Notes: generated by a model from the letters alone, not told the origin. 64,000 nucleotides of DNA from Trileptium ribeirensis (GCA_030248225.1 JASANE010021084.1:62001-126000); one strand, 5' to 3'. Numbered from the stretch's first letter, positions 35,231-47,525 are shown. Made by a program: numbers and translations.

Positions 35231-38200
35231 ACGAAAATTTTTACAAAAAACAAAGTAGGATGGCCAATAGGGTCGTTTTAGTTTACTAGCGTATTAGCCT
35301 AGCTTATTTACAATGCTTTGGAGCTTCCGCAGCTATTTTCCAGTTGTCCCTTCGGATTGATGTTCTCCTCGCAAACCGGAAACGTATTACATTGTTGTTT
35401 TGCGCTGATAATCAGCGTTTTGGTGGATGCCTGTGTTGATTTGAATTTTCAAATTTTAAAATATTGTAATGGAAGACCAAAATAGAGGGGGCAGATGGAG
35501 GGGTTGCGTGTTAATATGATTATTAGTGATGGCTTTGTTCAGGATTTTTTGGCAAGTTTTGAAAACGTCTCAATGCTATCAAGATAATTAAACAAGCGTA
35601 GAGTCTATCAACAGTCGGGAGCGGTGGATGATTAAATATTAAGCTTTTGGTATACTAAATTGTAATTTGAGAATTGTTTCAAACTTGGAATAAGCTCCCA
35701 AGGATTAAATAAAACGCTTTGACGTGAGTCCTTAAAACGTGCGGCACCTAAATGATTAAATCTTCCCATAAGTTCGTTTGTTTCAAATTAAATAGTAAAG
35801 GTTTCTCTGGGTCTAATGCGGGTCGACGAAACAAAGCTAAGCACAAAGCGACCCATGATCAACGCTCCGCTTGTGTAAATTTCACCTGCAACCGGTATGA
35901 ATTTAGGTATTGCAGCAACTACTGTGAGATGCGTACACAAAGATGGTAAAAAAGACTGCTACAATCGATTCAGTATAAAAATTTATTCCACCACTCATTT
36001 TGCTAGGATAAAATCTATCGAAATAAAACTAGATAAAATCAGGTCAAGTTAATATAAATCGAAATTTCTAGTTTTTATTTGACTAGAATTTAGTCGGTAT
36101 TTTAAAAAGTGTTAAAACAGACTTTAAAAAGCTTTAACAGAATTAATTCTACAAAAACCAAACAAATTATACTCAATTTTATTTAAGTTGGAATCCTTTC
36201 AAGTAGAACTGATTCTCTCTAGAATTGATTCAACAACTGAGTTGAGTCTAGCATATATTTCACCATCTAGCTACACGCACCTTGCAGTAGTTGCCAACTA
36301 AATTTGTTTCGACCTTCGACAATATTTGTTTGGCTTAGTTGGTAGCAGTTTTGTGGCGAAAACCATACCGACCTTGATCTACTCGGTACCCTGGGATTGA
36401 TATAGTATTTTATGAAAAGCAACTAAGCCGTGTATTTAGTAGTATAAGGACAGTTGACTAGAGGTCTTGGAGCCTACGAAAATTCCAGATACCCGTTTTC
36501 GGGTAAGCCTCAACTAAAGTAAGCGGTGCCTGCAAAGCCATTTGAAACCAGGGAAACAGAAGTGAAAAATCGTAGGAATTACCGGAGGCTTATTTCCAGT
36601 TTAGGATGCAACCCCTCCCCACGTTGGAAAATGCTAGACGAGTGCTCAAAACGTGCCGCGCGTACTGAACCTCGTCGTTTTTGCCATTTCCAAAATCATG
36701 ATATTTATCGAGACGTACTTTTGTCTAGCTAGGGCCTGAACGATCCTGAGTTGGGCACAAAGTGACGCGACATCGTTTTAGGAGTACTTTCCATGCTACC
36801 CCTCTCACGTGTCCTCAGACATCGCATACCTGCTGGTAATGACTTTCCTGCAGTTTTGCGCACTTGACGAGGCAGTAGCCTCACTCTCGTGGTTCTCACT
36901 TGATTTCACAGCCGGGAATAATACTTTCCTACCAAAAGAAACGTTTAGGAACACCTAGAAAGTTTTCAAACAACCAATAATTTGTTCGTTGGTAGAGGAC
37001 GAAAAGTCTAATTATAAAACTCCGTTTATCAAATTGGTCCATAATGATATTACAGGAAAGCAGAAATCACCTACTTGACCAGCGCTCATACGAGGGGAGT
37101 CATCGCATGTACACGATCGGAGATATGCTATCGCTAGCCTTGATCGGACTAATAGTTTGGAAGCCCTGCAGGAGTTTAGGATGCCGTACTAAATACCAAA
37201 CCCCTGGTGTGTCAGTTCTTGAGGCGTGCCGCTTGTGAGGATACTGGGCTCCTGGTTTTAACCTCTGAGGCTATAGAACAAGAGCGTGCACGGCGAGGAT
37301 TCTAAAACGAGAGCCTTGCTTATTCCATTTTCCGTTCCCTAAGCCCCTGCATAGGAACACTTCTGCAAAGACTTTGTTGTCCGAGGCATCGACGCCTATG
37401 AATAATGCTCACCATCGTGTGAATTGTAGCATCGGCTGGTCCGCATGCAAGTATGAGGGAGACTCGGGCGTCTGATCGATTGCATGCGTTTATTCCACAC
37501 TCACTCTTCGGTGTCAAAGACAAATCTAGATTCTGTATGAGGTCGTCACATACGAGCAGCCGAGGATAATTCAAATTCTGTGCAGATTTGTCATATCATG
37601 GCCTGGAGGTGCTATTTACACCCAGTACCTACGAAAATTCCACATTTTCAATCCGAGTTTTCAATCCTGGCTGAGGGGAATAGTTTAGATTTGTGCGCCG
37701 TGTCTCTGGTGCTGGATCTGGCACTTCTGACAATCCTGTTACGCTGTAAATGTGTTAATGAATAGTGTATATTGATTGTATTATCATAATTGCGTTGATA
37801 TTAAATTGGTGTTTTGGTTGCAGGTATTTGCGAGTAAATAAAGTATCTGCATTGATCATTTTTTGTAAGCGATAACCAGCAGGTAGTAGAGCAGGCTTCT
37901 TTGAAATGAGATCCTAATTTTAAGGGAAGATGTATCGTCAACTTTATCATAACAGCACAAAGCTTTGCCAAAAAACTGCAGGCATAGAAAACCGGTCCAC
38001 GATGCCGATTTGAGAGTGAACATTGACAGCGACTCTCAGGTGTTCAGTGGATGTAGCATGTCAGACGGGGCTGGTTAGACGTAATGATTAGAATTACGGG
38101 TTGCCTAAAAGGCGACATAATAAAATAATTAACTAAGAAGCGCAGCCGTCACTGAAGAATATAAGCCCTGTCATGGTTGAAAAAATAGGGGACCCGGATA

Positions 38201-38740
38201 CTATGTAGCGACTTGCGAATCGCAACTTTAAGTATCAATGCCACCAATGTAGATAGGATTTCAAGATTTCATAAATACTGCCTTTATTATCAGCGAACGT
38301 TAAATATTAAACTCATGTAGCTAATTATCATTGATGCAACTGATCTAGCTAAGGTAATGCTCACGCATATAGTAAGCTTACCAGAGTTATTTGTGTTAGT
38401 GTAAGCGTTCGGTTTCCGTACCAAATTCACTAATATTGGAACCCATTAACATGCTCATGAAACTTCCCAATCACAATAGCATAACTTAACTGTGTTCACA
38501 TATTGCACGACGTACATGAGAAGCACGAGGATTCTCGTGCAAATAACCTAATGCGGCATTTAAGATAACTCGACTGCGCTTTGTCTCAAGTTTGTCCCAC
38601 AGTGAAGCGTGACTATATGGGATATTGGCACAGTCAAGGCTGACTATCGGTTTTGCCCGAGGTTACAGAGAACCCTATATAATGTCCACATAATTAGGGG
38701 GGACAATGTGGCACAAATTTACCCGGCTCGCCTGACTGTT
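35231..38740. other. Intergenic DNA, probably degraded repeats
   Basis: Weakly repeated phrases (AGTTTAGGATGC near 36,600 and 37,170; AAAACGTGCxGC near 35,730 and 36,650) hint at old element copies. No protein domain, RNA gene or clear element boundary is recognised. Longest open frame is 84 codons with no motif. Confidence 0.4.
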
Positions 38741-38883
38741 ATAAAATATATATTGTAATTTTTATATTATGTAATATATTTATTAATATATTAATGACAT
38801 TTCAAATTTTGGCAGCTGTTCAACGCGGTAAATTCAAATAGCACGATATATATTGTAATTTTTATATTATGTAATATATTTGT
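38741..38883 (+). repeat. 40-bp AT-rich direct duplication
   Basis: ATATATATTGTAATTTTTAT plus ATTATGTAATATATTT occurs at about 38,745-38,782 and again at about 38,846-38,882. The two copies enclose one minisatellite unit. They lie at the left edge of the LTR-like segment described next. Confidence 0.85.
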
Positions 38884-39437
38884 AATGTCGATGTGTGTTG
38901 CGATTGTTTTGGCTGCGGCAGAAAAGTTGTTTTTCCCCTTGCCGATCGAAATATTGTGTGCCGACATGTGAAGCAATTTTTAATGTTTTGACTTGCGATT
39001 CAACAAATGCATTTTGTCGTGTGGGTGAGCTTGGCTTATATAAACTAAGACAAATTTTACAAAACTCGGCTTTTTCTTGTGTGTTTTAATTTCCAGAATA
39101 AAAGTCAGTATTAAGCTGGTCTTTGTTGTGTAATTTCATTTATATATTGTATACGCTAGGGAAACCCGGCAGAGTAGTTATTCTTCTATACACCGACGTT
39201 AGGGGCAACCCGGCGAGTATTGAAAATACACAAACGCTACGGGATTCCCGTCGTTCTGTTCTTTTGTACATCGCTAGGCCCAGCCGGCGAGAACGTTAAC
39301 CGCTTGGATTGGTCCGGCGGGCGTTGAAATAGCGCCTTCAAAACTACAAGCAGTAAAGTTTAGGTTTTGAAGGCATCACATACCCAAAATTCGGTACACC
39401 GTGGTAGAACCACCCACGAACAAGACGGCGCGTTACA
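38841..39437 (+). mobile_element. LTR-like segment inserted in the 36-bp minisatellite (solo-LTR candidate)
   Basis: A TATATAAA box (39,037-39,044) is followed about 60 bases later by AATAAA (39,097-39,102), the promoter-R-poly(A) layout of an LTR. Sequence of about 60 bp (TATTTATTAATATxxTxGTGACATTTC, with the first minisatellite unit) is found both left (about 38,778-38,840) and right (about 39,436-39,500), which would fit an insertion with duplicated flank or unequal exchange. From 39,145 to 39,330 a GGGCAACCCGGCGAG-like phrase recurs about five times at 35-45 bp spacing. No protein is encoded. LTR ends in TG/CA are not clear, so this is a candidate only. Confidence 0.4.
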
Positions 39438-41110
39438 TATTTATTAATATTAGTGACATTTCAAATTTTGGCAGCTGTTCAACGCGGTAAATTCAAATTT
39501 TGGCAGCTGCCCAGCGCGGGAATTTCATATTTTGGCAGCTGTCCAACGCGGTAAATGTCAATTTTGGCAGTTCTCCAGCGCGGCAAATCCAAATTTTAGC
39601 AAAATACAAAATCTGGCGGCTGTCCAGTAGGAAAAATTTAAATTTTGACAGCTGTGCAACGAGGTGAATTCGAATTTCGGCAGCTAATTTTGGCAGCCGT
39701 CCAACGCGGTAAATATAAATTTTGGCAGTTCTCCAGCACGGTGAATTCAAATCTTGGGAGCTGTCCAACGAGGTAAATTTAAACTTTGGCATCTGTCCAA
39801 CGCGGTAAAACTTTGGCAGTTCTCCAGTTCGGCAAATTCAAATTTAGCAAAATGCAAGATTTGGCGGTTGTCCAGGGGAAATTCAAATTTTTGCAGCTGT
39901 CCAACGAGGCGAGTTCAAATTTTGGCAGCTTTCCAACGTAGAAAATTCAAATTTTAGCAGTTGTCCAGCGCCGACAATTCAAATTTTGGCAGCCGTTCAA
40001 CGCGGTAAATATACATTTTGGCAGTTCTCCAGCACGGTAAATTCAAATTTTGACAGCTGTCCAACGCGGCAAATTTAAACTTTTGCATTTATCCAACTCG
40101 GTAAATTTAAACTTTTGCAGTTCTCCAGTTCAGCAAATTCAAATTTTAGCAAAATACAAGATTTGGCGGTTGTCCAGGGGAAATTCAAAATTTTGCAGCT
40201 GTCCAACGAGGTGAATTCAAATTTTGGCAGCTTGCCAACGTGGAAAATTCAAATTTTGGCAGTTGTCCAGCGCGGGAAATTCGAATTTTGGAAGCAGTGT
40301 AAGGTGGTTAATTTCTCTTTTAGTAGCCATCCACCGCAGAAAATTCAAATTTTAGCACAATACAAAATTTAACGGCTGTCCAGTTGAGAATTCAAATTTT
40401 GGCACCTGTCCAACGAGGTAAATTCAAATTTTAGCAAGCTGTCCAGCGCGGGAATTTCAAATTTTGGCAGCTTTCTAACGTAGAAAATTCAAATTTTGGC
40501 AGTTGCCCAGCGTGGACAGTTCAAATTGTGGCAGCCGTCCTTGCGCGGTAAATTTATATTTTGGCAGTTCTCCAGCGCGGCAAATTCAAATTTTAGCAGC
40601 TGTCCAACGCGGTAAATTTAAGTTTTAACAGTTCTCCGTGGCGGCAAATTCAAATTTTAGCAAAATACAAGATTTTTAGGCTGTCTAACGGGAAATTCAA
40701 ATTTTGGCAGGTGTGCAACAATGTGAATTAAAATTTTGGTAGCTGTCCAGCGCGGGAACATCAAATTTTGGCAGCCGTCCAACGCGGTCAATTTAAATTT
40801 TGGCAGTTCTCCAGCGCGGCGAATTCAATTTTTGGAAGCAGTGCAACGTGGTTAATTTCTATTCTAGTAGCTATCCATTGTGGGAAATTCAAATTTTAGC
40901 TGCTATCCAGCGCGGGAATTTCAAATTTTGGCAGGTGTCCAACGTAGTAATTTCAAATTTTAGCAGTTGTCCGGCGCGGACAACTCAAATTTTGACAGCC
41001 GTCCAACGCGGTTAATTTATATTTTGGAAGCTATCCAGCGCGAGAAATTCAAATTTTAGCAAAATACCAAATATAGCAGCTGTCCAGCCTGGAAATTCAA
41101 AATTTGGCAG
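39438..41110 (+). repeat. 36-bp-type composite minisatellite
   Basis: About 45 units built on AAATTCAAATTTTGGCAGCT and GTCCAACGCGG recur with lengths of about 34-38 bp; a first stray unit is at 38,797-38,840. A variant phrase, TTTAGCAAAATACAAGATTT or close, appears near 39,596, 39,845, 40,147, 40,350, 40,661 and 41,056, so the array has a second-order period of about 200-390 bp. Open frames such as 39,493-39,792 (minus) and 40,115-40,372 (plus) are products of the repeat. Confidence 0.93.
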
Positions 41111-41439
41111 AAGCCCAAGCTTATCACTATACCTAATGCAGTCTTACATCATATACGGTAAGCCCGGGCTATATGGGACAGCTATCAGTGCCTGTGCTCA
41201 CTCTTGTGCAAAACGTGATAGTATCACTAAGCTGCTATATATGTCTTCATAGTTGGCTTTCCCTGTTGGAGGACAATGTGATAGTGGCGCCAGACTCTTG
41301 GACAATGTTAAGTCAGCCTGCACTCAATTTAATGTAAATGCCCCATAAGTACCAAAATTACGGGTGTTGACAGAGTTTCTTGTCCTAAGCTATATATATG
41401 TATAAAAATGCAGCCGGGTAAAATCAGCGAAAACAAGTA
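41111..41439. other. Spacer with a dispersed fragment
   Basis: Positions about 41,301-41,340 match 17,843-17,885 (GGACAA, then AAGTCAGxCTGCACTCAA). In both places the fragment lies next to a minisatellite. No gene recognised. Confidence 0.45.
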
Positions 41440-41720
41440 AGTCCTGCCGTCCGAAAGTAGGCTTAAGCGTTGACCCTCGACGTGGGCCAGAAATATTGAG
41501 GCCAGGCCGAAAACCCTGGCAGACCCGCCTGCGGACCAGTAAGCTAACCAGTTCCCTTAGGTCAGCTATATCTTCACCTAGGAATTTGGGAAGGTGAGGT
41601 TGTATGGGCACCGTAATGGTATAGCTCGGTATCCTTTAAGGCTCTAACCAGTCTTTGTACATAATGTGGGGGCCACGCCGTTATGCGTTATTGACCTTGG
41701 TGGGTGGGGACCTCTAACAG
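41440..41720 (+). repeat. Dispersed repeat family A, copy 2
   Basis: Contains AGGCCAGGCCGAAAACCCTGG, matching GGGCCAGGCCAAACACCCTGG in copy 3 with few changes. CTTAGGTCA, GGGCACC and GTGGGGGCCACGCCGT then follow in the same order. The best match is between copies 2 and 3; copy 1 is more distant. Confidence 0.75.
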
Positions 41721-41889
41721 CGCATGGACCAACTGGTTATCAGTAGGTAACGTAATGTGCATTCATAGATATATTCGGCTGCGACTTATGTTGAAAGAGG
41801 AGTTAATGCCTTACACCGGTTAAGTGTTCCATTGTTCTCGCTTTGTGAAACAAGGTTAGACAGCTGGTGCTTGCAGACACAAAAAAGAT

Positions 41890-42870
41890 ATCATCTACTC
41901 AACACTTTCTCAATTTATAGTTTCCACATTTTTAGTCTTCTCAACTTTATGCAGTTTGCAACACTTTCCGGTTTCCCAAGTTTCCTGTTTCCCCCTTTTC
42001 CAGTTTCCCAAGTTTCCACCATTTCCAGTTTCCCAATTTTTCGGTTTCCCGAGTTTCACGATTTCGAACTTTACAGTTTTCCAGGTTTGTCTGTTTACCA
42101 ATTTTCCCGCTTCCCATCATCTCCCAGTTTCCCAACAATTCCAGTTTCCCAATTTTTCGAGTTTCACGTTCGACAGGTTTACCAGTTTACCAATTTTTCC
42201 GTTTTCCAACATTTCCCAGTCCCCAACATTTCCCGTTTCCCAAATTTACCGTCTCTCGAATTTCCGGTTTCCCACCGTTTTCTGTTTCCCGTTCCCAAGT
42301 TTTCAACGTTCCCATTTTCCCAACTTTGTCGTTTCCCGAGTTTCCCGTTTTCTAACTTTATGGAGTTTCAAACATTTTCAAGTTTCAGGACTTTCCTGTA
42401 TCCCAAGTTTCCAACATTTCCAGTTTCCCAATTTTCCAACTTTATAGTTTTCCAACCTGTTCCAGCTTCCCAACATTTAAAGTTTCCCAGTTCAGAACTT
42501 TCCCAACAATCAACCTTTTCCAGTTTCCGAACTTTCGCGTATCCCAAGTTCCCCACAGCTTAAAGTTTCTCAACATTTTACCGTCTCCCTAATTTATAGT
42601 TTCCTATGATTTGAACATTTCCAGCTTCCCAAATTATCCCTTTTTCGAGTTTCCCGTTTTCCAACTTTATACAGCTTCTAGACACTTTCTGGTTTCCCAA
42701 GTTTTCCGTTTCCGAAGTTTCTAAACATTTGCAGTTTCCCATTTCCCAACGTTTTTCACTCTCCCACGTTTCCAGCATTTCCCGAATTTACCAGCTTTAT
42801 GCAATTTCCAACACTTTCCGGTTTCCCAATTTTACCGTTTCCCAAGATTCCATTTTTTATCTTTCCCAAA
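41890..42870 (+). repeat. Pyrimidine-rich degenerate tandem array, about 1 kb
   Basis: Strand-asymmetric sequence made of GTTTCCCAACATTTCCAG, GTTTCCCAATTTTCC and relatives, with a period near 25-40 bp. Purines are scarce on the plus strand. A 243-codon plus-strand frame (41,832-42,563) rich in FPxFPVSQ is a translation of the repeat; three overlapping frames show the same. Not called as a gene. Confidence 0.9.
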
Positions 42871-42939
42871 GACCCAATTTCTATAAAAAACAATACCCGG
42901 GGTTTAAAAAATTAATTAAGAAAATAAACAATTTAATGT

Positions 42940-43975
42940 GTACCTATCAGGGTTGGTTTTTTTCCGGAAAAACCGGTTTTTTCCGGAAAAAAATGGAAAA
43001 AACGGAAAAAAACTGTTGTGTGTTTTATTGAAATCAACGCCACCGTTAGAAAGCTGAGGGCCCACGTAACCCTGAAGGGCGGAAATAAATTGCAGGCCAT
43101 GCCGTTCTCGATGTACTAAGCCAAGTCTTTAGTCTTAACCTAAGCTAAGGTTCTTATATGAGACATACACTAAGCCTAAAAGCCTATGTCGGAGGGTTGC
43201 CGCCCCCCGAACCCCTCTCTCTAAGCTGTTCTTTATCTATAGTTTTATGATTTAGCCCCTCAGGGTTACTTGGCCCCCTTATAACTTTCTAACGGTGGCG
43301 TAGATTTCAATAAAATACACATCAGTAGATTTATCTCATCTAACCAAGACGAACGGCACCCAACATAACCATATTCCGAAGAAAAAAAATTTGGATTCTT
43401 AAGGGGGTCTCAAAAAGTTTCAAAAAAATTTTCAGGGATGTGGGTGGAATGAGCATTTTCTGAACCGCCTCATCGGCCTGAATCGATTTATATCAAAATC
43501 AGCTCTGTTTCTTCAAAAATTGATCAAATTCTGGCTGGGGGGGCAAAAGAAATGACCCGAATTTGCAACCACTACAACACAGTGCAGCGGCACTTAAATC
43601 TTTCCAAGGGCATGGTTATGCGAAAACCACACGATGGCATACAAACCTATGGCTCTATTCAGTACCATGCCTATTTAATTTAAATTTGCCATCGGGCAAA
43701 AGTTTCTGATGCGGTGAAGGAAGCAAGCTATGCTTATGCTAAGATTATATATCTAGTCGATGCTTGGAAGATAGTGTTATACCATTTATACCATATAAAT
43801 CATAAGCATGAAATGTAAAGGCTGCTTAAATGAGTGTAAATAATGCGTACGGCCGTAATATTTTGTTGCATAACGGTTTTCCAACTATTTTCGGCTCCAA
43901 AATCCTGAAATAGTTTTTTTCCGGGGGGGGGGGTAGGAAAAACACTTTTTTCCGGTGCCCAACCCTGGTATCTAT
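42940..43975 (+). mobile_element. Non-autonomous hAT-like DNA transposon with 8-bp target-site duplication
   Basis: The element spans 42,948-43,967 (1,020 bp). It begins CAGGGTTGG and ends CCAACCCTG, with CCGGAAAAA / TTTTTTCCGG just inside each end. It is flanked by GTACCTAT (42,940-42,947) and GTATCTAT (43,968-43,975), an 8-bp duplication with one change, the size made by hAT transposases. Inside, 43,020-43,083 and 43,248-43,318 form a second inverted repeat of about 65 bp around TATTGAAATCxACGCCACCG. No transposase frame exists, so it would have relied on one encoded elsewhere. The interior also carries a LINE-tail-like stretch (43,125-43,240) and the dispersed repeat shared with 11.8 kb. 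Confidence 0.8.
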
Positions 43976-44940
43976 TGTAACAGCCCGAGATTTTCAGGAT
44001 TCTAACTGGATATAAAAGAAGGAGAAAATATACAAATTTAGGTCAGAACAAGGGGTAAAACGTCATGGGATGGGCGATCGGATACTGGTGGAGCGTGACT
44101 GGAGCATTGTATTGTGTACCATTGGACGTTTCGTTGTTATAAAAATAAAAATGTATTATGATTATAATCTATGTGTCGTCACGCTCCACCCGCCCGAGGT
44201 GCACGGGTTGATTTTGGCACCAAAATGGAGTGCTTGTGATCTCAAGTATGGTATCCGGTCGACCCAAAGTGAATTCAATAATGTCATATGTGTGTAACAT
44301 GAAATGTTATATTATTGTGTGTTATATGGTAAAAGAATGTAGCGCCGCGTGTCCGGATGGGTTTGAGCATTACGCAAAATTTTTATCCAAAATCCGAACG
44401 GGGAGGGTTTTTATTTCAGCTCGGATCTCGAGGACCCATCCTGGCATGCGGTTGCGGAATAATTAAACCAATAAGTAAAGCGAGCAATCAAATTTTAGAG
44501 GCAGAAAAGTGATGGAACTCAACTAAAGCGGTCATTTTGTAAGGCCTACTTAAAAGCAAAATTTTACTAGTTTTTGGACATCTAAGGTCAAGTAGGCTTA
44601 TCACATCGTTAATAGGATTCCCTAAGGCTTCAAAATTTCGCGGTCGGGCCAAGTTGGCCCTTACCGGTAAGTACTTAGGGTCCCCTAAGTGTGCGTTTAA
44701 ACACCCATTTTTCAAAGTCTCCGAGCTCAACCAAAATTACCAAAACTCTCCAATTTTTCAAGCTCAACACCTCCAAAGTATCTTACCCTAACTATCTAAT
44801 CGAAAACCGGGGTCACCTAACTTAACCGGTCCGAGCAGGACCCAAATAACCCTCCCGGAACACCAAAACTTTCTGCCTTGTCTCACAAAACGGCCTCTAG
44901 CAGGCCACCTATAGGAGACACGTTAAATTTGACATTTTCA
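43976..44940. other. Intergenic DNA
   Basis: No domain or array recognised; open frames up to 80 codons without motifs. Confidence 0.4.
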
Positions 44941-45115
44941 TCAGTAGGCGACCCGCCAGGGCGTGAACCTGGTCCCGCCCCCGGCCGCCTACGACCCCTA
45001 GTCAGCCTAAAAATATAAATAATCTAAAATGTTCTAATAAACTTTAAGCGCCCTGGGCGCTGGTATATCACAGCTCGCAGAAAACCTCGCGCCTACCAGC
45101 GCGAGGTTTAGTTGT
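44941..45115 (+). repeat. Dispersed repeat family B, copy 2, with a perfect hairpin
   Basis: Homologous to 34,280-34,450 (CGCCAGGGCGTGAACCTGG region and GCGCGAGGTTTA). At its right end AAACCTCGCGC (45,082-45,092) pairs exactly with 45,099-45,109 around the loop CTACCA. Confidence 0.65.
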
Positions 45116-45417
45116 TTACATTGTCCGGCACATAGCTCGTCGCGCCCACTCTAAAGGCGGTTACGAACAAGCTTGCGACAGCCGACTAGCGGCGACTTAT
45201 ACACAGATGGGCAGCAGATTGTGTTGGTCTGTAAGCTGTATTTAAACTTGGCAATGTGTTTTGTGTAAATATATGCGTGCCAACCGTTGTATTTGTTTGC
45301 AGCTTTTACATATGGTTCTTTGCAGATTATTCGCAGATTTTAAATTTTCGAATTGGAAAATGGGAACCGGGCCAAGGAACTAAGGAGGCCCAGACTTCTG
45401 ACGGGCTTGCACGGTAG

Positions 45418-45560
45418 TATAAAAGGAAAGGGCCCGACGCAGCGTCGGAGCCAGTCGAGTTGTAGCACAGACCAAGTGGTCTGTTTTTGGAGTCGAGTAG
45501 TTGTCGCCCTTTTAGCTGTAAGGTTTTAAAGATTTTGTTTTTGCTTGCTTGGTTTTCTTT
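45418..45560 (+). promoter_or_regulatory. LTR-like promoter segment
   Basis: TATAAAAGG at 45,418-45,426 is followed about 30 bases on by a GC-rich AGTCGAGTTGTAGC start region and then a T-rich leader. The flanks belong to the repeat mosaic, so this may be the promoter of an old LTR. No matching partner LTR was found. Confidence 0.35.
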
Positions 45561-47300
45561 CCTAGGGGTGTCTCCCACTGTGTAGCACAGGACGGAGCCC
45601 CCTAGTGACTCTTCAAAGTTTCGAAATTTCGCTAGCCGGGGTTGCCCTTGCGCGTGCGGGCGCGTCCGATGGATGCTCCGTGCACTCCTAAGTGCAGTCC
45701 CAACGAAATCAAGAAAGTCACGCGCTAAACTGCTCGCAAATCACAAATGCTCGACTGGTTCCCCGCTCGTCGCCATTTCAGTTTTAGACCCGGGGGCGAA
45801 GTTTCAGTGATGTGAAGGGGGTAAGGAACGAGGAACACACGGGGAAGGGGGAAGGACATAGGGACACGGGAGGGGTAAGGCGTTGAAGCAAAGTGTTCTT
45901 AGGAATAAAAATTTAGTAGCGTGTTGACCTGGAGGCAGCCGCTAAGGCAGATAAGAATTGAGCATAAGTACAAGTTAGCGCTAGGCTCCCCCATCAAAAT
46001 TCGAGCATTTGGACCCTGAGCATTTCGTTTAACGAGTCCACGATTAAGTTGTTTCAAAACTAGTCTTCCAGGCCGTTTAGACACGGTAGAAGACTTTCAT
46101 AATTTACAGCAAACAGTTTAGGACACCGCCACAAATTGGCATTATAAAACATTTCTAAATTTTCAAACGACCTCCAAAAGACCGTGGAGCTTCTTTTGAC
46201 TCGCGCTCCACCCGCGCTCGCTTTCAAAGTAGCAGCTTGAATTGAGACTAAGTCATAGGAAAATTTATGAGAACAACTCCAGGTCACACGCCTTAAAGAC
46301 CCACTTGTTGGGCAATAAGGAATCCTCCAACCCCCGGACGGACGTAGTCATTTGCACGCAAAGAGCATTTGAAAAGGTAAAGATCGGAACCCCTGACGCT
46401 AGTTTTGAAGTTCGAGATCCTGCCCTGAGCGTTGTTTTATCTGTTAAAATTTTAATCTACTAGCCTCAAAACGGACGGGTCTCAGGCCGTTTAGACACGG
46501 TAGAGCACTCCGTCACGCAATTGTAATGATGGAATAACTATCGATGGGTCGATGCGGCTGCTCCATACGGAGTGCGTATCGGGACCTCTCGTGCGTTAAT
46601 TTCCCCCCACTTCTCACGGTTTTGGCAAATCTACTATTCCAACCATACAAGGGTACTATCCGACGTGTTTTCAAACTTAAAATCACCACTGCTTTCTTTT
46701 GGTTCTCAAACTAAACATTTTGCAGAGAGCGCGGCAGCGCGCGCCCTATTCATGCTCGCAAATGACTGCGGACCTCCAATTAAATCAAAGGCACTCGGAG
46801 GAGCGCCTCACCAAATTAGGAAACGAGGGAGTCAGCTGCAACGCATGGCTGAGTAAAATTTAGCCCGTTAGCCGAGCGACGGCCCTGAGGAGAACACAAA
46901 GTAATTGTGTCCCCAGATTTTTTATGCGAAGGAAAATTTATAGGCGCGGACCCATAACCCGTTTAGACACGGTGGGTTTCGATATAGCGCCCCGTTTTCA
47001 TGTCAAGTTATAAATTCAAAACCTTTACATGGCAACCAACATTCGGGAGACGGGGCAGCGCCTTCCCCCTTTTGACGAAGACCCGCATTTTCACTCCGAC
47101 CCCGGTGCAAGCAACTTTGGATCACAAACTTTTCTTGCGAGTAGTCTGCAGCTGACATCCGGGCTCAGAGAAAAGGTCGCTACCGGCAGGGAGCGGAGAA
47201 CAAGGAGAACAGTGCATCAATAGGATGTTAAGCGATGATAGCTCAGGGCATATTAATAGATACCGTCGACGAGCGGTGAGTGAAAGAAATTTACCGAAGT
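45561..47300. other. Repeat mosaic with a thrice-recurring CCGTTTAGACACGGT motif
   Basis: CCGTTTAGACACGGT occurs exactly at 46,073-46,087, 46,487-46,501 and 46,959-46,973. The motif carries its own inverted ends (CCGT and ACGG). The intervening sequence is not obviously repeated. No gene recognised. Confidence 0.6.
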
Positions 47301-47525
47301 ACACTGCCTAGAGGACAGCGAGCTCCACGGGTAAACGTAAGGGAAAACTGAATCGATTTTTTTACTCATTCCCTCGTAGCGCCAAACAAGGGATTCACAT
47401 CACCAGCTTAGTATATAACAGGGTGCCCTGCGAGGCACCCGCACACTTTTTGTTGTACAAAGTTTCTGTTTGTTATTCGAGTGTAATAACGTGCAATTAT
47501 ATCAATAAAGTGTTAGAGTGTTGAC
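47301..47525 (+). promoter_or_regulatory. LTR-like promoter and poly(A) segment
   Basis: TATATAA (47,412-47,418) is directly followed by a small hairpin GGGTGCC / GGCACCC (47,421-47,440, loop CTGCGA), with AATAAA at 47,504-47,509, about 90 bases downstream. This is the usual U3-R layout of an LTR. It lies upstream of repeat family A copy 3. Confidence 0.4.

Noticed and set aside
39438..41110. CRISPR-like array because of regular short repeats
   Set aside because: Units are contiguous and variable with no unique spacers, and the context is eukaryotic; it is a minisatellite.
41832..42563. A 243-codon plus-strand frame rich in FPxFPVSQ
   Set aside because: Translation of the pyrimidine-rich tandem array; the other frames give equivalent repeats.
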